DNA of 64,000 bases from Utricularia gibba (GCA_002189035.1 NEEC01000014.1:994501-1058500), one strand, 5' to 3'; positions 1 through 15,349 are shown, numbered from the stretch's first letter. The notes: generated by a model from the letters alone, not told the origin. Made by a program: numbers and translations.

Positions 1-1023
1 GTAAGTAGGCACAATGTTGTCAAAAGAAAGACTCAAAACAACTCAACATCTCCAAATGCTCATAACTATGCTCATAAAAAAATGCAGATTCTAAAAACAA
101 GTTGACGGCGATCATATTATTTAAGCAACATCATATCAGTTTAAATACTAAAAAACGTGACTTTTAGCAATTCGGTACATCATTCCTTACTTGAAACTGT
201 TCAACTGGAGCATGATAAGTTTCGAACACAAATAAGGAGACCAAATAAGAAACATGGGTTACCTTGCCAAACACTTATCTTGAGTGCTTCTTTATTAAGC
301 CCCCGAACATAATTCCCCAAGTATCTTTGCAACAGAAACGCAACTTGGTCCTCCAACATCTTCACAAAATCCTCGAAAAAACCCTCAAGAATGGGCGACT
401 AAAAGAGTCCCGCTCATATACATGGCGTGTGATGAAATGGCCAAAAAAGACTTAACATCCAAAGATCAAGAATTACACAGTAGAATCTAGAAGTTTGACA
501 TCATGCTAGGTAAGTGAACGCAACACGTTTTCCAGTATTCGGACACGTGTTCTTCCCCAACGGCCCAATCGAGGGAGGGAGGAGGCTGATCATCACCATT
601 TTCACACGAACACACCCAGGTCTCCTCGCTAACCGAATCGTAACCGTTCACGTGGCGACAAGGTCCAGGTACGCATTGGGCCCACGGTACTAAATTAGAA
701 TAAACGTAATGTTTACGGGGTACAAAATGCCAATATCAGAAGTTCCAGGGGATAAAACTCATATCTGCAAACCAAATGGACCGAATTGAAAATACCTCTA
801 AATTTTAAAAGGAGCTTGAAGAAAAATGCATCAATATATTTCATAATTTTAATAGCTATATAAAATAAATATCATTTAAATTTTTATTTTTATCAAAAAA
901 AAAAAAAAAATACTTACGAATAAAAAAAAAACAATCTGTTGGTTGAATGGATGCAAACGTCACATTTCATAAGCACTATTCTTACACACAAGCTGCCGCT
1001 ACACATCTCTGGTTCATGGGCTC
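1..1023. other. Unassigned region at the window edge
   Basis: No supported gene. A 63-codon open frame at 264-455 (+) matches nothing I recognise. There is a CACGTGGCG G-box-like site near 650 and A-rich runs near 890-930. This could be the 3' flank of the minus-strand gene that ends at 1024 together with the 5' flank of a gene outside the window. Confidence 0.4.
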
Positions 1024-3259
1024 CTACAGATCCTCTATCTCCTCGAGGGAAGAAAACTTGGCATCAATTTTACAAATGGTGTCTTGGTCAACAGTCACGG
1101 TGGTGTACCACTTCGGGAGCAAGCTCACCTCAGGCTGCGGGATGCAACCCTTTTCCTCAGGCGTTGGGAGCCCCTCGGGTTCTGTTTGGCTGCTCTGGGG
1201 CTTTGATTTAAACACTTGGAAGGCCATTGCCCGGCATTCGTTGAAGTCATCATCATTTCTTGCTTTCTGTAACTTGTCAGAGAGTTCACTTAGAGCAGTT
1301 TCCCACTCACTTTGGGAAGATTTCATCTTCTTCTCCGGTCTCTCTGTTCCTGCGCCAGTGAACTCATCGGTGGGATCATTCGCATCCTTTTGAAGATTTC
1401 TCAGGCCTTGGTCGACGATGTCTTTTATCCTCTTCCTGAAGCTCTCGGATCTTCTTATATCAGATCGGAGTTTCAGACTCAAACCGCTGACCATGTTTTC
1501 GGTATTCTTGTCATCAGAACTCAATGACTCCGTACCAGGAGACTGGTGTTGCTCGGTCAGAAGGTGATCCTCGGGTACTACTGATTCTGAGTGTACTGCA
1601 AAAACTTCTTCCAACAAGGAAACATTTTGCACGTACCGGTCAAAAGCTTCACTTTCTACAAGGGCTTTTCCGTCTTTAAATTCTTTCAGCTTCATGAACC
1701 TCCACTCATTTATAACTTGAGCATCCTAAAGAAATTTCAAAGAACGAGTTTTAGAAATGATAATGTAAAGAACGGGAGAGTAAATTAAGACGCAGCTTGT
1801 TCCCACCTTTTTCGTCAGTGGCTTCCTAGGCCTTGAAGTCTGCAAGCTACTAAACTGAGCAAAGTTGCTGGAAAGGTGCCGAAGACGATGCGAATTCCTG
1901 TACATAATGTACATGCATTCAAACACCATACATGATTGTAAGCATGTCGAGTTCATGACTTTGATCTGAACAAACTGACAAGCGAATTTTTGAAAGTGTA
2001 ATACAGTTGACAAATCAACAGCCACATATAGAGTTTGAATCAACATACGATTATATAACAGTAATACTGAATTCATCAAATCAGCAAGAGGCAATAAAAC
2101 ATACTATAAAAGTGGATGGAATAACCTTAAATGGGATTAAGGTAAAAAAGAGGAAAAAAAGTCATGCATCTCAGCAATTTCCGTAGTTTACCCTAGATGA
2201 GATGCATCAGTTGAATGTTGGTCTGATAAAGGAGAGCTGGACGAGGGTAGTTTTTCAGGAAGCGAAGAGCCACCCTTGAGCACTGCAGCATCCATAAAAT
2301 TTCATGTTATAGTTAGATCTTTACGTGTTAAATTATCAGTACACGCACGGCAACTGTCATAGGATAAACCAAAGATACTATTTCTTACTATAAACATTAA
2401 AAAATGCTTTATATAAGAAGAGTGAGAAAAAAAAAACTGCCATGGCAACTTTGGGAGTCTGAATCACCAAAATAGAGACCCGAAGAATGACTCCAACCAG
2501 GGAACATAGAATTCACAAATGGTCGTATTAATCCTTAAAAAAAAGTATCTGCATACGTATGGTTAAAAGACTGCCGCTTCCTACCATGTATATGACATGG
2601 ATTTTGTGCCTTGGAGCAGCAGCTCTTGCACGATTGGTATGGGCATCTGCACACCAAAATCATGAGGAAAATCAGCATCCAAATAGATGGAAATTCGTTC
2701 CCTTGAGATCATCCTTTCAACATTTCAAGCAAAGAAGCATGAAACCGTTTAATGAGTTGAAAGGGTTTACAAAGGAAAACGGAAACGAAAGACAAATTAG
2801 CATATTAGAATGTAAAAAAACGTAAAGAGAACAGCAGAGAGCCAAATTCGAGATTCCCCCTAACATAGCAAAGAAAAGATGTTTCACGAAAATATAGAAA
2901 TACATGATTCCTAGGCGCGAAAAGAGAAATACTGAATAAAACTGGTCTGAAACTGGCGAACTCGTGTGTAACATGGTGCCTAAAACCATCGAGTGACAAA
3001 AGCGAGAAGAAAACCTAGAAATACGGGAATTGAACCCAGGATTACGTTTACTAATTCTACAGACACATAAAAACACGACAAAAAACGAGGCACAAAGAAA
3101 AGGAAGGATTTACCTCGAGCGAGCCACATTCCCACACTTGATGCATTTAGGTTTGTTGAGGCCGCGAAGACTCTTCGAGGATGCGGGGACCAAAGGTGCA
3201 GAGAGAGCGCCGCCGTCTAAGGCGGCGCCCGTGATCTTTACAGGCGACGGAGACGCCAT
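1024..3259 (-). CDS. Plant protein with SHI-type Cys-rich zinc-binding motif (about 363 aa)
   Basis: Function unknown. Five exons join in frame: 3114-3259, 2585-2646, 2192-2282, 1807-1897 and 1024-1725, all with GT-AG borders. The ATG at 3259 begins MASPSPVKITG. Around residues 37-70 is a cysteine cluster, C-x2-C-x7-C-x4-C-x2-CC-x6-C-x2-H (start KCIKCGN, end NPCHIH), split between exons 1 and 2. This spacing is the same as in the zinc-binding RING-like domain of the SHI/STY/LRP1 transcription factors, but the rest of the protein is unlike SHI and no IGGH domain is visible. The middle has a basic stretch (SRPRKPLTKK) followed by DAQVINEWRF. The last 200 residues are acidic and Ser-rich and probably coiled. 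Zinc binding is inferred from the motif; a nuclear role is a guess. Confidence 0.8.
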
Positions 3260-3289
3260 TTTCGCGGCTATTCCAGCCTCTCTTCACTG

Positions 3290-4376
3290 ATTCGAAACAC
3301 CCGTAGACTACGAATCCATTCGTCAACAGTCACGTCTAGTGCCTGTTGCTTTCTTTTTCCTGGTTTTGGTCAATAAATACTTTCTGCATCTTATGGGCTT
3401 TCCAGATATGGGCCTGCGGAGCTCCGGACCGACCCATTGCTAATATCAAATATAAAATGATATAAAATATCAAATAAATAAATAAAATTCATAAATATTT
3501 TTTGAATATTAAATTTTATTTCTTATTCTTCAATCTTATTTTTTAAATTTTATCAAGATTATTTTAAACTTTAAATTTTATTTTTTTGAATTCAAAATTA
3601 AATTAAATTAATAAAATTATTTGAATTTAATATAAATTATATTTTTTATTTAATTACAATATACATTATATTAATATCACTTTCTTTATATTTATTTAAA
3701 AAAATTTTATTTATCTTAAAAATAAGACAATTCTAGATGTACTCATTTTTTCTTGATGCGACAAAAAAAAAATGAAATGTAGAGTTTTATTCTCTATTAT
3801 CACATGCAAATGCAAATACAAAAAAAATGAAATGAAATGTAATACAATCTTATTACATAAAAATTGTTTTTTATCATTTTTCTGATAGATGGGTAAGAAA
3901 CCGCAAAGGTGCATTCGCAGTACTTGGATTTTTTTTTTTTTTTTACAAAAGAGTAATCACTTAAAACATTGTGATACTTGTGTTTTTTTTAGTTTTTTTA
4001 TAAAAAAAGCATAAACACCACGGAAGGATCGCGATGCACATTTGCAATGCTTGTGATATTTTTAAATTGAGAGAATTGGATCGCGCTGTTTAGTGCAATC
4101 TGCATGATACTCACGTATTTTTAATGATACAATGGCGTATTCAACACGGCGGAGGAGCTCCCAAGAAATTAAAAAAAAAACCATGAAATCATGCCCATTA
4201 ATTAAGTTTTGAACTGTTTTTATTTGTTTTGTAGCAATATGAACGCAAAAAAAATCCTGATTTTTTACAAATGTGGGCACCCTCCTGTTTTATGGCCACA
4301 TTTCTAGTAGATTCATATCATTAAGGTTTTGTGTTCCATAATAAATAATTAATGAAATATTATTTATTAATGTTGA
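3290..4376. other. AT-rich intergenic region
   Basis: Very AT-rich, with many A and T runs and no frame that looks coding. It lies between the 5' end of the Cys-rich protein gene and the 3' flank of the first CRK gene. Nothing else is recognised. Confidence 0.5.
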
Positions 4377-4379
4377 TTG

Positions 4380-4480
4380 ACGAAACGGGTCACCCAATCG
4401 TTTTCTCGGGTCAGTGTAGGGCCCGTACCCGGTCAACGCCATGGCCCTATCCGGGTTGGGTTTGAACCCGTCCATCTCAC
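4380..4480 (-). repeat. CRK-flanking element, copy a
   Basis: Read on the minus strand it runs from GTGAGATGGACGGGTTCAAA to a GGGTGACCCGTTTCGTCAA end. It contains GTTGAC, CTGACCC and GTGACCC motifs. It lies about 360 bp downstream of the stop of the minus-strand CRK gene, and the similarity to copy c continues well upstream and downstream of this core. Confidence 0.8.
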
Positions 4481-4836
4481 TTTTAGACTCTTCACTCCAC
4501 TCAAAACGGCTCTATGATCGGCCAATTTTAATATTTTATGACTATCATATTTCCGTGATATCATATTACGAATTCACGTAACATTGTATCAATTTAGGTA
4601 CGCCATAATACCTCTTAAGTTATATTGTATATATACCACTATATGATATGTTATGTGATACGTAATGAGTATGAAGTTTGGAATCACGTATTTATAAGAC
4701 ACTGTTTTTCCATAATTATTCCAAAAATATGTGCATAATTCTTTACAAAAATCCGGATCGCACATTTCTTTTTTTTTTTTTTTGAATATCACCTATATCA
4801 AAGAGTATGAATTAGAGCATACTCAGAGGAATCCAG

Positions 4837-7275
<2,439 letters not shown>

Positions 7276-7439
7276 GGGTCAGTTGCAGGAGAATGACAAG
7301 AGGAGGAAGGGAAATGCAGGCTACATCTTCCTCCAGAAAATGACACAATTGAGTATTCAACTCGGCGTTCGTTGGGTGTGCTGGTTAGAATTTTGTGGAA
7401 AATAATATTTAATAATAAAAAAATTATTTCAACTTTCAT

Positions 7440-8820
7440 AACTAAAAATTAAACGTGAAGTATGTATTTTGCAATAATTATTGAATTTGATTACAGCTTT
7501 CTTTTACGAAAATTAGATTGAGAAACAAAATAATTTATTTAATTATAAAATAATAAATATGTTCTTTTGGATAATGACATATTAATTTATAATTAAAAAT
7601 GGAGTACAAATATATTAAAAACATAATTAACACAAAATATCAATTATACTTCCAATAAAGTAGTAACATGAAAGTATCCACAGTTCATCTCAAATATTTA
7701 ATGAAAATGGCATATTTGATCTTTACTGGGATAATTAATTTTTAAATTTAACATGTAGAACATTTTTAATCGTAATGAAGAATAAAAGGACTTTATTGAA
7801 GATAACTTTATTAGCAAAATGACCGATTTTATATTATTCAAGTATTATTTTTTAAAATAAAAATATGGTTTATCTATTTTGTATTTTGGAAAATTATTAA
7901 TCTGTTAACTTAATAGTTAAAAATGAGAATAGTGCAGTAAGAAACATATATTAATTATTATTATTATAAATATTAATATTTTTTAAAAAAATATTATTAG
8001 AGCGAATAGGTCACCCCATCTTTGTTGGTCAACCCCATGACCTATTCCTTGTCCATTATTTGTGAGTGGAAATAAACAATGGATTTAGAGAATTAAATCG
8101 TATAATTATTTTATCAAATTTTATAATTATAGTCAGATATATCTAATTATTTTACGTAAAGAAATATCAAATAAAATGAAAATAGTAGGATTAAATTTTC
8201 ATCTAGTAATTCTAAATTTTCAAACCTAAATTTTAACTCAGCTAATATTTCAAATGAAAAAAAATATTATTTGATAAATGATTTTGACTAAAGTGAAAAT
8301 ACAAGGATTAGAAATAAAATCTAATATAGGAAAAAAAACCCAAAAAAATAACGCGTATGGAGAACCACGATCGCGCATGTAGACTATTCTCTCAATCGTA
8401 CCCAAAGGAAGGGGCTTTCCCGGTTAGGGTTTCGTTGACGTCTTCATCTTGATTGTTCAAATCCAATTGGAGATGGCGAAGTTCTAAGGAAATGGTTTAA
8501 GATTTGGGATTTTGATTTGGAATCCGACGAATTATTGGAATCAATTGTTTGAAATATGTTATTCTATGAATTGGGTGTTGGAACCGGATTTTAAGCACAT
8601 CTAGGAATTAGCAATGAAGTGGAGATCCGAAAATGCAAAAGTGATCAACACAAGAAAGTTGGAGATTGAAGACATTATTCACTGAACAACGACTCTCGAC
8701 ATAGGAGGGAAGCACCTCCGACTTGAACAGCAAAGAGGAAACCAGTATTTTGATAGGAGATAATAATCAGGCGAGTGGGAGGCCATGGAAGCTCTTGCTG
8801 ATCAAGGATCGGAGATGCTC
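7440..8820. other. AT-rich intergenic region upstream of CRK copy 1
   Basis: Long AT-rich DNA with no supported gene. It holds a degraded CRK-flanking element (8009-8055). Around 8370-8700 the base composition is more mixed, but I could not assign it to any gene. Confidence 0.4.
8009..8055 (-). repeat. CRK-flanking element, degraded copy g
   Basis: On the minus strand this reads AATAGGTCATGGGGTTGACC and then GATGGGGTGACC. It keeps the GGTCATGG, GTTGACC and GGGGTGACC blocks in the right order but has lost the left half. It lies about 735 bp upstream of CRK copy 1. Confidence 0.45.
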
Positions 8821-9605
8821 AGATGAAAGTGCAAGGCATGAGCACCCCAACAACCAGGAAGATTATAATAACTGTGAACGAACTACCTGCAGATCAAAGA
8901 GCATGGCATAAGGCAACCTTTTCTGTAACACGATCGTAAATAATATGTAATGGATAAAGAACCTGGTGGCAGAGATAGAGATGGACACTGTGGTCAAGTG
9001 AGGGAGGTGCTTGTGGTAGAGCCAAGACATCAGGTGAGGGAGGTGCTTATGGTGAAGCCAAAGGTACAGGTGAGGGAGGTAATTGTGGTGAAGTCAATAG
9101 GTGCAGGTGAGGGAGTTGATTGTGGTAAAGTCAATAGGTGCAAGTGAGGGATGTGCTTGTGGTGAAGCCATAGGTGCAGGTGAGGGAGGTGCTTCTGGGT
9201 GGCTCACCGCCGCCACGACTTCAACTTCTAGAATTATTGTCAAACTATAAAATAAATTGGTGTCATAGATGACAATGAATTTGGGGTAATATGCTCTCAC
9301 TTGAGTACGACCACTACAACACGGTACTATCTGCGCAGTCGCGAAGTGTAGACAGCGTCTACAGTCATCAGTCGAGATGTCTGGTGTGCACATCACCAAG
9401 GAGTAGATCATGTAAAACTCGGCTCCAGTCACATTGCCTGCTGCGGCCTTAATCCTGGGGCCTCCATAACAGCCTGGTTACGGAGACCAGTGATCAACCA
9501 GTTCAGAGCGCTGCTGTACTGTTCAACGCTCGTGACGTTGTCTTGTTCCCAGAAAGTGCTGCCTGTTGCACTATTATCATAAATGTCGAAAAGCCATTGG
9601 TTTGA
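8820..9605 (-). pseudogene. CRK relic: second DUF26 and membrane span only
   Basis: The minus strand resembles CRK exon 1 from SNQWLFDIYDNSATGS through the second DUF26 (CTPDISTDDCRRC) and Pro-rich linker, followed by a membrane-span exon that stops after LVVGVLMPCTFI. The signal peptide, first DUF26 and kinase are missing. A one-base deletion in the run before the second DUF26 shifts the frame near 9470, and the usual YPNC is YPKF. Its sequence is closest to the rearranged pseudogene at 30.8-31.2 kb (both read ATGSTFWEQDNVTSVEQY). It is clearly non-functional. Confidence 0.85.
8995..9190 (-). repeat. Short tandem repeat in the Pro-rich linker of the CRK relic
   Basis: About five imperfect units of roughly 30 bp with the core GGTGAGGGAGGTGCTTGTGG (plus strand). 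In intact CRK copies the same region encodes the Pro/Ala/Ser linker between the second DUF26 and the membrane span; here the linker has expanded and drifted. Confidence 0.7.
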
Positions 9606-9801
9606 GTTTAAGTTTTAAAGTACAATTTTAAACCTGTCTTTTAAATACTCATAAAAAACCATTTAAACTAAAAAACCTTTTTTTTTTTTTTTTTTTTTGC
9701 ATGATAGACTTATCAAATGCGTTACTCAGAGGAACGGGCAAGAAGGAACCAACGGTCGAATCCCACCATCTATCGCCGTCGAACGCCCAGAAACCTGTGC
9801 T

Positions 9802-12418
9802 TCAGTTAGAACCAAGATATTGATCCACGAGGGTGACGACAGACCGAGCGAGAAGGTCAGCTGCTTCTTGGGTTGATGCTTCTGCGTAAACCCTAACAAC
9901 ATCTTCAGTTCCAGAAGGCCTCACGAAGCATCTCCCATGGGAGTGTTTTGCTGAAAAAGAAAATCTCAATATGACAACATGTTCGGTGACATGCTGGAAC
10001 TGCCGCACAATCTTATGGATTCTGCCATGTAACAAGGAAATGCATACATACAATATGATAAAAATCTGCCGTAAAAAAATAATCACAAAGTGCTTCACCA
10101 TCCGCACTGAAAAAGAATGTGAAGCTGATTGGAACTCACCTGTTTCTTTGTTGATTGCCTCTTGCAAGCCGGCTGGGCTGACAACTGTAGTCTCCGCATT
10201 TGCAGTTTTGACAGCAGTCCTGTCAAGAACCTTTACCTGGAGAACAATGCATGAATAGAATTGAACCTTAGCATTATATCACCAGCAAAACGAACTCCAA
10301 ATGCGCTCTTCTCAATTCCAAGAATCAAAGAATAGTACAAGTAAGCTACTTCACTCACAAAAACAACATACAAAATTAATATATGTCAACGATCTTACAA
10401 AAATATCTGAATGCCAACATGCAGACAGACCTTTAGTTGTCTGCTAGGAAGATCTTGATAGATATCACTCCATGTATGAATAGACCATCCCTTATGAAGC
10501 AAGATGGCCTCCACCAAGAGCAGATCACTCAACCCATCTCCAACAGCTTGATTAATTAATTTACTAACTGCCAATAATCTCAAAGCAGCTATGTGCTTGT
10601 CGGAACCTGGAGAGAGGGACCAATGAGTTCTCAAACTTACAGGAAATATATATACAACCAAAGCACATATGTACAACCTTTGCAGACCTTTCGATGTGGA
10701 CGAAAGTTCAGCATTTCTCATCTCCAACCAGGAAAGAAAACTATCAGAAAACAAAATAGTTCCATGTCCATTTGCTTCGAAATAGATGCCAATATCGTGC
10801 TCAGAAGCCTTCTCGTGCAGGTATTTTACTCCTGTAGGAGTTATTATGACTTCCAGGCCCAGCTGTTTCAGGTAATCAGTAGACGCGCCATTAGCATATG
10901 CCGTCTGTACTGCCACAAGTGAAACTTCACGAGAATTTTTTGATATCCCATCTTCAGGTTCGGTTAAAACGCGTAACTCTTCCTTGAGAAATAAGGCAAA
11001 CAGTGACAATATCTTGTCACCATCAACAAGGTCAATCTTGTGGCCACTTGGTACAACAGAGAAGTATACAAGTCGATCAGCATCACCATCCAGACTGGCA
11101 CACCTGAAACACTGGAATCAGAAAGGCTCATTTTTTTTAATCGGCACTCTCATAAAGACATCTCACCTTTTTCCTGTATCAGATGGACCAAAACCACGTG
11201 GAACAACCTTCTCTTTCTGAACATAATCAGCACCTACACCTTCATTCAATACACCAAAGCCACAGTTGCGAACATCAAGATTCAAACACAACTTTGACTT
11301 CAATATTTCAAGCTTTTTTCCACCTACACCATCAGCCCCATCAACTATCAACTTATCGTTTACATTTGCGCCTCCACTGCCTAGTGGACTATAATCCAAT
11401 AAGGACCTGGAAAATGAAAAAGGTAACTTTTTTTTTATTTTTTATTGAGAATGCTATGCTTTTAACTCCCTCGCACTACAAACCTAAAAGATGTCAAGAG
11501 CTGGTTGTAATAATTTTTTTCAGATGCTTCAAACCCATTGTTTCTGGAACGAACCATCCAATGAAGTTGAGGAGTCGTAACAATTCCCATATCAGTTGCA
11601 GTAGCTCCGAAAATTGAAGTTACACCCTGAGCATGACGAGAAGTAATATCAGTACCCAGAATTCAGTTCTCAGAAACTAGATTCCAGTTGACGTGATACA
11701 AGCACACAATAACAACAAAAGAAAATCTATCAACCAACAAAAAAGGTCAGTACATTGCCTGCTTAGCAGCATCCAGAAGAGACACTCCACTGGGCCGAGT
11801 GTCTCTACCCAAAAGAACTTCTGCTGAAAAGTCTCCATCCAATGTAATGCCTTCCTTTTTCACAAAATCATCTACCAACTGCCTTGATTAATAAAACAGT
11901 ATCTCATAAACCGAACACACATAAAAAAAAAAAAAAAAAAACTTGAAACAAACGAGGGACAGAATTAGTAAAAAGGAAGAAATTATACACGCAATGTAGC
12001 TTCAAACCTGAACAAGGGAAGAAGGATCCTGGGCATTGGCAATGGCATCAGCAAATGGTTCCCAGAGCTGAGTAAGCATTCCACCGGATGGGTCAGCGAC
12101 TTTTATCCCATTATCAGACACCTGATTGTGTGAGGCGGTGATCATGACACCGATCACCGATCTGGTCTGAATGGACCTGAGTGCAGCCAGAATTCCGACA
12201 CGAAACACGGTCGATTCCAACAACGACCCGTCGGCTCTGAACCCGGACGTCCCATACGAAAAATGCACGCCTGATACGAAGAGGGCGCATTGTAACTTGT
12301 AAGAAGGAAACGGAAAAAAGAATCTGAAACAAAACGGTCCTAGAAAATGGCCCGCACCTGAAGGCCGCGGAAAGCGCGACGATGAGTCGATAAGAGCTGT
12401 TCGCTGTTGCTGATTCAT
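9802..12418 (-). CDS. AGM: Phosphoacetylglucosamine mutase (554 aa)
   Basis: Converts N-acetylglucosamine-6-phosphate to the 1-phosphate for UDP-GlcNAc synthesis in the cytosol. Nine exons join in frame: 12358-12418, 12008-12270, 11759-11878, 11484-11626, 11167-11406, 10688-11103, 10431-10606, 10140-10236 and 9802-9950. The alpha-D-phosphohexomutase signatures are all present: the catalytic serine loop MITASHNQVSDNG, the metal-binding loop DGDADR, the sugar-binding segment FEANGHGT, and the phosphate-binding RPSGTEDVVRVYAEA near the C-terminus. The length agrees with the Arabidopsis enzyme (DRT101/AtAGM, about 556 aa). Intron 3 has a GC donor (CAG|GCAATG at 11758-11757) instead of GT. No frame breaks were seen. 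Confidence 0.95.
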
Positions 12419-12961
12419 TCTTCTTCCAGTCCAGATTCGTGAACGAGATTTGTAACCCTTCAGAAAAAAGGGGAATTTTGACCTAATTTTGATTTTCTAA
12501 ATCTGCTAGTTCATTCATTCTTCTTGCACCAAACACCTTATAATTTCAATAAATTACAATTGATGATTAAAAATAGATAATAAAAATCAGGCATGCTGAA
12601 ATGTCCCCGTCTCCGTACTCTTTTTACAATAAAAAATTCAGAATGTAATGAATAAAGTGGGAAAAGTGTCAAGAATGAAATAGTAAATTTATTGAGGGTC
12701 AATGTATAAAAACCCCAATTGTGAGAACCCCTCGCCCACTTCCTACTGCACTCCCCACTCAGACCCCCCTCCTTTTTTTCATGCTGTGATTGCAAGGATC
12801 TTGACTTGTGTAGCTTTTATCGTCACACTCTGTGTGTACTTGGCTCGGGTACCGGAACTTTGGCTCCAAATGGGGTTGCATTATTTGATTTCTGCTGGTT
12901 TTGAATCGTATTTCAAGCTGTAAAGTTTCAGACTTGAAGTTGTGTTGCTGGGGTGTGCCCT

Positions 12962-15319
12962 ATGGATTCTCGTGATTCCTCTTCGCAGCCGCCACATATC
13001 CACCATCCCCACCTGCAGCACCACCACGCTGTTCAGCAACCGCTAGCCCATCACGGCGTTATGATGATTCCGCACTCGCAAACCCAACATTATTCGTCAA
13101 GCAACTCGTATGTGCTGCCTAACCCCGGCAATTCAGTCGCGCCCACACCCTCTAACGCTGCCATGATGCACCAGCAAAATCCCAGGTTCCCTTTCAACCC
13201 CATTGCTGCTGCTGCCGCCGCACCTAAGCCGCTGGATCAGCAGTTCTCAGATGGGTCGCCTTCTGGAAGCGGCGCCGGTTGGCCTGGTATCGAACCGGCG
13301 AAGAAGAAGAAAAGGGGTCGACCGAGAAAATACTCGCCGGATAATAGCATTGGACTGGCGTTGTCATCGCCCCGTGGTTCTCAGGTTTCCTCGGTAGCCG
13401 GACATTTGGAGCCTGGCGGCACTCCGCCTTCTAGTACCCCGGCCAAACGCAATCGAGGGAGGCCTCCCGGTTCCGGGAAAAGGCAATTGAATGCTTTAGG
13501 TTACGGAAATTCCTGATCATGTGGCAGTTCTCTTTATTTTTCCTTGTTCTTGCTCTTGCTTTATTTTCTCGTTTGTGAGCAGGGGTGACGGGAGTTGGCT
13601 TTACGCCTCATGTGCTTATGGTAAAATCAGGAGAGGTAAATAGCTCATTCCTTAACCTGCGCTTCAGTTTTCTTTTATGAGAACTAAAGCCTTTTGCTTC
13701 AGATCTTGCCTTAAAAAAAATTAGTTAATTTATTGTGTGTGTGCTAGTATTTTCTTCAATAAAACATTACAATCCACTAAACTGCATTATAAAGTATATT
13801 TGTTTGGATAAATACAGCGACTCCGATTGACATTGAAGAAACTTATGTGATTCTCTTGATTCTTGCTTTAAATAGAATTGATGGCATTCTTTCATGGACG
13901 ACATGCATTTTCTTATCAGTAATTTGCTCCGTTCTTTTTCTTATAATTGATCAATTGTCTAATAGTATTTACTGTCAAGTCCACGTGTATGAAGATAATG
14001 TTTGGTGCATGTATATGAAGAAACAGTTAAAAATTCACACTATTCTCAATTGTCTTATTAGTATTTACTGCATTAAAAAACGGTTGCTGCTGCCGCTGGT
14101 GGTGTTAGAGGACGCTGAGTTATTCTCAATTTTCTGAACATACTATGACTCCACCATTGCTGAATCAAGTTTTATTTTAAAGATATTTAACTTCTGGTTA
14201 TTTGGAGATACCTCTTCACCCATGTCATATAAATCAGCTAAGCTCTGTCATGTGCTTTTCGCCCGAACTCATCCTACTAAACTATGCTGGCTTGATCATT
14301 ACAGGATATAGTTTCAAGGATCATGACTTTCTCACAACAAGGGCCTCGTACTGTTTGCATTTTATCTGCCATAGGTTCTGTCCGTAATGTTTCTCTTCGG
14401 GAACTAGCAACTTCAACCGGCTGCTTGACTTATGAGGTATTTTCTGTACAACCGTTGCATTAAGACATGTTATGGAGTTTTTCACCCACCTTTTTTTTGT
14501 CAAATTTGCAAAATGTGATGACCAATTGCTGTGTGACCTGCTAGTCATGTTTGGTACAGCAAATTTTGAAGTTCTCGTTAAGGAACAGTCATCATGTAAA
14601 TCAATCTTCCAATGTGAGCGAGTACATGAAGCTATTCTTATAAATTGGCTTTGTCTCCTTTTCTTCTTGAACGCCGGACTATCCATTCTAAGAAAGAGGA
14701 ACTGCCTGTACAAAGGCCATTTTCTTAGGTGAATGTACAGCTTAGGTTCCCTGGAAAGTCTGAAAATGAATCACCTTGGTGTTACAGCAACATTGAAATA
14801 GTTGATAATCCAAAGCTCTATTCAGTTTGCATTTTTTGACATTATATGCAGGGCGTTTTTGAGATCATATCTTTGTCCGGTACCTTTCCACCATCGGAGA
14901 CCAACGCCACACACAGTCAGAATGGTGGTCTGAGCGTCACCCTCGCCGGCCCAGACAAGAGAGTATTCGGCGGCACAGTAACAGGGATTTGCGAAGCTGC
15001 ATCTCCTGTTCAGGTGCAATACTCCACTGCCTTCTCTCTCCCTCCTCCATAATGGTGTCTCCAAATGATGCATTCCCACTCTCTTCTCCAGATCATAGTA
15101 GGCAGCTTCGCCACAGAAGCCAAAAAACCAAGAACTCCAGCATCCTCCACCCCACCACCTCCACATTTTCCGAATTTCAACATCCCGGTGACAGGGGCCA
15201 GCCCCCCGCCGGCGCCTCCAGTGACTCCGCCGAGGAGAACCAAGACTCAAGCACCACCAACCGCGGCCATGGGCTACAGAGCATCCCCATGTACCATCAT
15301 CCCATGGGCTACTCCATGA
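12962..15319 (+). CDS. AT-hook nuclear-localized (AHL) protein, type II, probable C-terminal frameshift
   Basis: A nuclear DNA-binding protein of the AHL family. Five exons are seen: 12962-13499, 13583-13635, 14305-14436, 14852-15013 and 15092-15319. The His/Gln-rich N-terminus is followed by two AT hooks, KKRGRPRKYS and NRGRPPGSGK, then the PPC/DUF296 domain (GVTGVGFTPHVLMVKSGE through GTVTGICEAASPVQ and IIVGSFATEAKK). Two hooks place it in the type II group. As written, the frame ends at TIIPWATP. Adding one C to the C run at 15202-15207 would instead give an acidic Ser-rich tail ending SMKMHPSD at 15339, which looks more natural. Start: an ATG at 12962 opens MDSRDSSSQ. AHLs regulate growth and development by binding AT-rich DNA. 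Confidence 0.92.
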
Positions 15320-15349
15320 AAATGCACCCCAGCGACTAAGACTATTCAT

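Noticed and set aside
3020-3060. tRNA-like T-arm on the minus strand (GGGTTCAATTCCCG)
   Set aside because: The B-box matches, but the T stem has only three or four pairs and no matching acceptor, D or anticodon arms are found. It lies inside intron 1 of the Cys-rich protein gene.
8684-8698. AACGACTCTCG resembles the start of 5.8S rRNA
   Set aside because: The match stops after 11 bases and nothing further of the rRNA follows, so it is chance.
14822-15349. 175-codon open frame on the minus strand opposite AHL exons 4-5
   Set aside because: It overlaps conserved PPC exons and crosses an AHL intron; low-complexity Gly/Trp composition; no family.
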